From Candidatus Methanocomedens sp. (lineage in GTDB: Archaea > Halobacteriota > Methanosarcinia > Methanosarcinales > Methanocomedenaceae), in NCBI GenBank assembly GCA_009649835.1, contig PYCK01000232.1, positions 1-9,347 of the forward strand: 9,347 nt of DNA, given 5' to 3'. Shown here piece after piece: positions 6,110-9,347 of this stretch. Numbering within the stretch: the first letter of the stretch is position 1; the number at the start of each line of letters is the position of its first letter. Below the pieces are notes generated by a model. That model saw only the letters and a list, made by a program, of their open reading frames with translations, ran no database searches and was not told the DNA's origin. Made by a program: the position numbers and the translations under genes.

Positions 6110-7036
6110 ATGAGTCAACAAAATAAAGATGAGCTAATAACAAAGATCCTTGAACTAAAAGAATCACGTAATGCCGTCATCCTGGCCCACAATTACCAGA
6201 GGGGGGAGATCCAGGATATTGCAGATTTCGTTGGGGACAGCCTGGGATTGAGCCAGCAGGCTGCAAAGCATGATGCCGATGTCATAGTATTTTGCGGCGT
6301 GGACTTCATGGCTGAAAGTGCTGCCATCCTTAGTCCGGACAAGACCGTACTAATGCCTGAATTATCATCACAGTGTCCTATGGCGGCCATGATCACACCT
6401 GAAGAGCTGGTAAAAATCAAAAACGAATATCCAGGGGCTGCAGTAGTGACCTATGTAAATACCAGTGCAGCAGTGAAGGCAGAATCAGATATCTGCTGTA
6501 CATCCTCCAATGCTGTCCAGATAGTGAACAGCCTGGATGAGGATGTGGTGATATTCACACCTGATAAGAACCTTGCCCTTTATGCGGCGCGCTACACTGA
6601 TAAGACGATCATACCCTGGGACGGGTACTGCCCCACACACCAACAGATACTTTCAGGAGATGTACTGCTATTGAAAGAAGAACATCCAAATGCCGAGATC
6701 ATAGTGCATCCTGAATGTAAACCCGATGTGATCGACATTGCAGACGCGGTATTAAGTACAGGTGGGATGGTGGGTCATGTAAAAGAGTCCAGGTACAAAG
6801 AATTTATCATAGGTACCGAGGTGGGGATGCTGCACAGGCTGAGAAAGGATAATCCGGATAAGATTTTTTATCCGGCATCAAAGTATGCCGTGTGCCCGAA
6901 TATGAAAATGAACAGCCTGGAAAGTATCATTACTGCACTGGAAGAGAACAAATACATCGTTACTGTGCCCGGGCATGTGCGGGTGAAGGCCAAAAAAGCG
7001 CTTGACCGCATGCTTGAGGCCGGACGTGGCGACTGA
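6110..7036 (+). CDS. nadA: Quinolinate synthase
   Basis: NadA condenses iminoaspartate with dihydroxyacetone phosphate to make quinolinate for de novo NAD synthesis in the cytoplasm, using a [4Fe-4S] cluster. The 308-residue product is a normal length. Visible motifs are VILAHNYQRGEIQDIADFVG (substrate-binding His/Tyr), SSQCPMA, the WDGYCPTH motif and the VCPNMKMN motif. Counted from this start, the three cluster cysteines are about C89, C174 and C262, all present. A second ATG 10 codons upstream (6080) with AGGG 5 bases before it would add MVILNSQVIS. The 6110 start has AGGT 7 bases upstream and gives the family's usual N-terminus, so I prefer it, with some doubt. The TGA stop overlaps the ATG of the UbiA gene by one base. 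No aspartate dehydrogenase or nadB gene is in the window. Confidence 0.95.
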   Translation: MSQQNKDELITKILELKESRNAVILAHNYQRGEIQDIADFVGDSLGLSQQAAKHDADVIVFCGVDFMAESAAILSPDKTVLMPELSSQCPMAAMITPEELVKIKNEYPGAAVVTYVNTSAAVKAESDICCTSSNAVQIVNSLDEDVVIFTPDKNLALYAARYTDKTIIPWDGYCPTHQQILSGDVLLLKEEHPNAEIIVHPECKPDVIDIADAVLSTGGMVGHVKESRYKEFIIGTEVGMLHRLRKDNPDKIFYPASKYAVCPNMKMNSLESIITALEENKYIVTVPGHVRVKAKKALDRMLEAGRGD

Positions 7037-7911
7037 TGCCGTCCAATTCATTTCGTACCTTTGTTGAGCTGATCAGGTGGGCCAATTGTGTCATGGCAGG
7101 TATTGCGGCCCTGGTAGGCACACTGATAGCCTTCCTGGCATTGCCTGATTCCATGCAGGTCCGGCTTGTATATGAGCCTGTACTTGTTTTTTCTGTTGTG
7201 TTCCTGGTTACCGGGGCAGGCAATGCAATAAATGATTATTTTGACCACGAGATCGACAGGATAAACCGCCCTAGTCGCCCCATCCCATCAGGAAGGGTGA
7301 ACAGGAAGACAGCGTTGTACTTTTCATTGCTCCTTTTCGGGATAGGTGTCGTACTGTCATACTGGCTGGGACCTGTATGCCTGTTACTTGCCGGATTCAA
7401 TTCCTTAATGCTGTTCCTGTACGCCAGTACCCTGAAACGCATGGCACTGGCAGGTAATCTAGTCGTGGGATACCTCACAGGTTCCACCTTCCTGTTCGGG
7501 GGTGCACTGGAAATATTTGACGGTACAGGCATCCAGTCGATAATGATACTGTTCCTGCTGGCGGTCCTGGCTACTATGGCCAGGGAGATCGTGAAGGATA
7601 TACAGGATATTGAAGGGGACAGCAGAGCCGGAGCCAGGACACTTCCCATTGTTATAGGTAAGATGAAAGCTTCACGTCTGGCTGCTGTACTGGGAATTAC
7701 AGGAATTGTGCTAAGCCCAATGCCCCTGGTCTTTAATGTGAACAATGCATTCGGTGCATCTTACATGGCTGTGATCTTTGTGGCAGATATACTTTTTTTG
7801 GTTTCAATTAACGAGATTCTACTGAGGGATAATGCAAAAAAAGCTTCAAAATTGCTAAAGATGGCTATGTTCGTGGCTTTAATAGCTTTTATAGTCGGTA
7901 CAGTGATATGA
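7036..7911 (+). CDS. UbiA-family prenyltransferase, probable digeranylgeranylglyceryl phosphate synthase
   Basis: This 291-residue polytopic membrane protein transfers a prenyl chain. In archaea this class adds the second geranylgeranyl group to geranylgeranylglyceryl phosphate, making the core ether lipid. The first Asp-rich motif is NDYFDHEIDRINRPSRPIPSG (from N66; D67, D70, D74). The second is DIQDIEGDSRAGARTLP (from D188; D191, D195). They lie in cytosolic loops between hydrophobic helices, and both bind Mg2+ and the diphosphate. About eight or nine hydrophobic helices are visible. N-terminal FRTFVELIRWANCVMAGIAALVG fits the archaeal lipid branch better than menaquinone or heme branches, but specificity is inferred. 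Start and stop overlap with nadA (TGATG), so translation is coupled. No terminator is obvious before the histone promoter. Confidence 0.88.
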   Translation: MPSNSFRTFVELIRWANCVMAGIAALVGTLIAFLALPDSMQVRLVYEPVLVFSVVFLVTGAGNAINDYFDHEIDRINRPSRPIPSGRVNRKTALYFSLLLFGIGVVLSYWLGPVCLLLAGFNSLMLFLYASTLKRMALAGNLVVGYLTGSTFLFGGALEIFDGTGIQSIMILFLLAVLATMAREIVKDIQDIEGDSRAGARTLPIVIGKMKASRLAAVLGITGIVLSPMPLVFNVNNAFGASYMAVIFVADILFLVSINEILLRDNAKKASKLLKMAMFVALIAFIVGTVI

Positions 7912-7961
7912 AGCTGAATTTAAGGTGTTCAGATTAGTTTGTCTGGAAAATCAAAACATAA

Positions 7962-7971
7962 TTTTTAAATA
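7962..7971 (+). promoter_or_regulatory. Candidate TATA box of the histone gene
   Basis: TTTTTAAATA lies about 70 bases before the histone ATG. A start about 25 bases downstream would give a leader of roughly 45 bases, long enough for the ribosome binding site present. A second AT-rich tract at 8009-8023 sits too close to the ATG to serve with that site. Confidence 0.4.
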
Positions 7972-8023
7972 GGCGTATCCATAAGTTTAAATCATATTTT
8001 ACCTATGGTTTAATATTATATTT

Positions 8024-8030
8024 AAGGAGG
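8024..8030 (+). promoter_or_regulatory. Ribosome binding site of the histone gene
   Basis: AAGGAGG, 9 bases before the ATG at 8040, is one of the strongest ribosome binding sites in the window, as expected for an abundant chromatin protein. Confidence 0.75.
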
Positions 8031-8039
8031 AACTACAAT

Positions 8040-8255
8040 ATGAATGATAAACTCTTACCAACAGCAGCAGTTGAACGCGTGATCAGGGCAGCAGGTGCAC
8101 ACAGGGTCAGTGCCACTGCCAGTGAAGAACTGGCAAAACTTCTGGAAGAATATGGCATTGAAGTAGCAACCAGGGCCAACAGGCTGGCAATCCATGCCAA
8201 GAGAACCACGGTCAAGGGCGAGGATATTCTTGAAGCGTTAGAGCAGATGGAGTGA
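8040..8255 (+). CDS. Archaeal histone
   Basis: This 71-residue protein is a single histone fold that dimerises and wraps DNA. The three helices and two loops are clear: LPTAAVERVIRAAGA, the loop-1 segment HRVSATASEELAKLLEE, and YGIEVATRANRLAIHAKRTTVKGEDILEALEQ, ending close to the family's C-terminus. Basic residues at R13, R16, R22, R45, K54 and R55 sit where histones touch DNA, and RTTVKGEDI is the classic loop-2 motif. The length is a few residues above the 66-69 usual for small archaeal histones, from the short N-terminal MNDK. It is a single-gene unit with its own promoter region, strong ribosome binding site and hairpin terminator, consistent with high expression. No partner histone is in the window. 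Confidence 0.96.
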   Translation: MNDKLLPTAAVERVIRAAGAHRVSATASEELAKLLEEYGIEVATRANRLAIHAKRTTVKGEDILEALEQME

Positions 8256-8269
8256 TGTTAGAAAAGATC

Positions 8270-8292
8270 AGATCAATTAGTTGATCTTTTTT
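8270..8292 (+). terminator. Hairpin terminator shared by histone and the facing pseudogene
   Basis: AGATCAA TTAG TTGATCT (8270-8287) forms a perfect 7-bp stem with a 4-base loop and is followed by five T (8288-8292). It begins 15 bases after the histone stop. Read on the minus strand, it also follows the Roadblock pseudogene, whose TAA lies inside the loop (8277-8279), so it may stop transcripts from both sides. Confidence 0.6.
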
Positions 8293-8604
8293 GAAACTTC
8301 ATCCATCCGGGTTATTGCAAGGTCCATATCAGTGCCAGGTTTCATCAGGACAAGGAACAACGTATTTTTATCAATCTCCTTAAAGGGCAATAATACCGTC
8401 TTTAGTGAATGTTAAGTTATGATCATACCCATTGAGATCAAGACGTTCGGAAAGGTCCCGGGTATGGTTATACACTATAGATGAAACTGCATGAGCCATG
8501 TTCGCATTGATATTACTATCAAAATGACTTGATATCCCAAGTCCATTTGAAGAAGAAATACCTGCACCCAATACTCTTTCTACTTTTAAGCTACTATAAA
8601 TATT
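8277..8604 (-). pseudogene. Broken Roadblock/LC7-domain protein gene, one frame break
   Basis: On the minus strand, residues starting LKVERVLGAGISSSNGLGIS and ending TFTKDGIIAL (stop TAA at 8380-8382) read on in the +1 frame as KEIDKNTLFLVLMKPGTD and MDLAITRMDEVSKKIN to a TAA at 8277-8279. Joined at CTT(T)AAG they give about 108 residues that fit the small Roadblock/LC7 fold, known from archaeal and bacterial regulators paired with small GTPases. No MglA-like GTPase is in the window. The N-terminal helix seems missing too: the frame opens at TGA (8605-8607) with no good start, and a longer N-terminus would run into the thiL promoter region. The most likely reading is a decaying gene. A base error or +1 frameshifting is possible. 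Confidence 0.6.
8595..8604 (+). promoter_or_regulatory. Candidate TATA box of thiL
   Basis: TATAAATATT lies 31-40 bases before the thiL ATG at 8635. A start about 25 bases downstream falls within a few bases to 20 bases of the ATG. There is no ribosome binding site, so a leaderless or near-leaderless message is likely. The box overlaps the 5' end of the Roadblock pseudogene. Confidence 0.4.
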
Positions 8605-8634
8605 TCAGTGGATTCTCTAAAATAATATATTATT

Positions 8635-9347
8635 ATGACTATAATAAATAAATTCAGGGAACGGGATATTATTTCGCTTATCACTGGTTTGCTTGAAGCT
8701 GAATCTAAAACCGGATCGATCTGTCGTCCGGTAGTAGGGCCGGGAAATGATGATTGTGCAGTCATTGATATGTGTGACTCCGGACTCCTGGTAGCTACAA
8801 CTGATATGCTTCACAGGAAGGCCGATTTTCCTTTAGGCATGACACCGTACCAGATAGGATGGATGAGCATTGCAGTAAACCTGAGTGATATTGCGGCCAT
8901 GGGTGCCAGGCCGGTAGGTATCATGACAGCACTTGGACTGCCCTCGGGATTGGAAGTGGATTTTGTTAAGGAACTGGTGAGTGGGATGAGTGATTGTGCC
9001 TGCAGGTATGGTACACAAATTATTGGCGGGGACGTTGATTGCCACGATGAACTTACCATAGTGGGTTCTGCGCTGGGAATGGTGGATGCAGGACAACTGG
9101 CTACAAGGAAGGGGGCCAGGCCGGGTGATCTGGTCTGCGTGACCGGACAATTAGGTACTGCCGGGGCCGCACTTGAGGCATTGCAGCAGGGAAGGGGGGT
9201 TGACCCGGAAGTACTGGAAAAATTCTATATGCCAGTGCCCAGGATAGCAGAAGGTATGGCATTGGCTGGTTCGGGCTGCCTGACTGCTATGATGGATATC
9301 AGTGACGGGCTGGCACTGTCCCTGCACGACCTTTCCGCTGCCAGCGG
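8635..9347 (+). CDS. thiL: Thiamine-monophosphate kinase, 3' end outside window
   Basis: ThiL phosphorylates thiamine monophosphate with ATP to make the active cofactor thiamine diphosphate. The 237 codons present cover the N-terminal domain and the start of the second half of this AIRS/PurM-like fold. Motifs in order are GPGNDDCAVID (35-45), the Mg2+/ATP-binding ATTDML (54-59), VNLSDIAAMGARPVG (81-95), IIGGDV (129-134), CVTGQLGTAG (168-177) and MDISDGLALSL (220-230), all intact. The ATG at 8635 begins MTIINKFRERDIISLI, which leads into the family's usual N-terminal helix. Full-length proteins are about 300-340 residues, so roughly 70-100 codons are missing beyond the window. It is divergent from the Roadblock pseudogene. 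No other thiamine gene is visible. Confidence 0.93.
   Translation, partial: MTIINKFRERDIISLITGLLEAESKTGSICRPVVGPGNDDCAVIDMCDSGLLVATTDMLHRKADFPLGMTPYQIGWMSIAVNLSDIAAMGARPVGIMTALGLPSGLEVDFVKELVSGMSDCACRYGTQIIGGDVDCHDELTIVGSALGMVDAGQLATRKGARPGDLVCVTGQLGTAGAALEALQQGRGVDPEVLEKFYMPVPRIAEGMALAGSGCLTAMMDISDGLALSLHDLSAAS

Noticed and set aside
8811..9150. Two antisense frames over thiL
   Set aside because: The plus-strand ThiL motifs are all intact through this stretch; the antisense translations have no recognisable pattern.
1..9347. CRISPR array, tRNA or rRNA gene
   Set aside because: I saw no regularly spaced direct repeats, no cloverleaf with a T-loop-like GTTCGA block in context and no rRNA-like conserved stretch on either strand.

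Overview
The window is archaeal, most likely from a methanogen-type euryarchaeon of the Methanosarcinales or a related anaerobic methane-oxidising (ANME-2/Methanoperedens-like) lineage. The evidence is a 71-residue archaeal histone, a UbiA prenyltransferase of the ether-lipid type, a DUF531 protein (a family I know from archaea), an archaeal NfeD/slipin pair, AT-rich TATA-like boxes before genes with no ribosome binding site, and a DUF4143-type ATPase remnant. The exact lineage is an inference.

Bases 1-2534 lie on the minus strand. They hold a membrane-anchored extracytoplasmic alpha/beta hydrolase, a secreted thioredoxin-fold protein with a CYFC site, and an IS4-family transposase that runs off the left edge of the window. 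The transposase starts with GTG after a strong GGAGGGG ribosome binding site. Bases 2535-2817 are a non-coding divergent spacer.

Bases 2818-5536 lie on the plus strand. A short NfeD protein and a 385-residue slipin (SPFH protein) form a membrane-scaffold pair, followed by a small hairpin and pyrimidine tract that probably ends their transcript. A second unit begins with a probably leaderless GTG-start GNAT acetyltransferase that has a C-terminal three-cysteine motif. It is translationally coupled to a DUF531 protein.

Bases 5544-6109 contain the C-terminal stump of a DUF4143 ATPase on the minus strand, a 15-bp tandem repeat and the nadA promoter region. Quinolinate synthase (NadA) then overlaps by one base a UbiA-type prenyltransferase, probably digeranylgeranylglyceryl phosphate synthase. 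So NAD and membrane-lipid biosynthesis share a transcript.

Bases 7912-9347 contain the histone gene with its own promoter, ribosome binding site and terminator. Facing it is a broken Roadblock/LC7 gene that shares the terminator hairpin. Divergent from that is the 5' part of thiL (thiamine-monophosphate kinase), cut by the right edge.

Most of the window is housekeeping. The less ordinary items are the Roadblock gene whose frame break reads CTT TAA G (decay, base error or +1 frameshift), the exact 11-residue periodicity in the slipin, the coupled Cys-motif GNAT/DUF531 pair, and the IS sitting against the thioredoxin gene. I did not find a clearly new multi-gene system.
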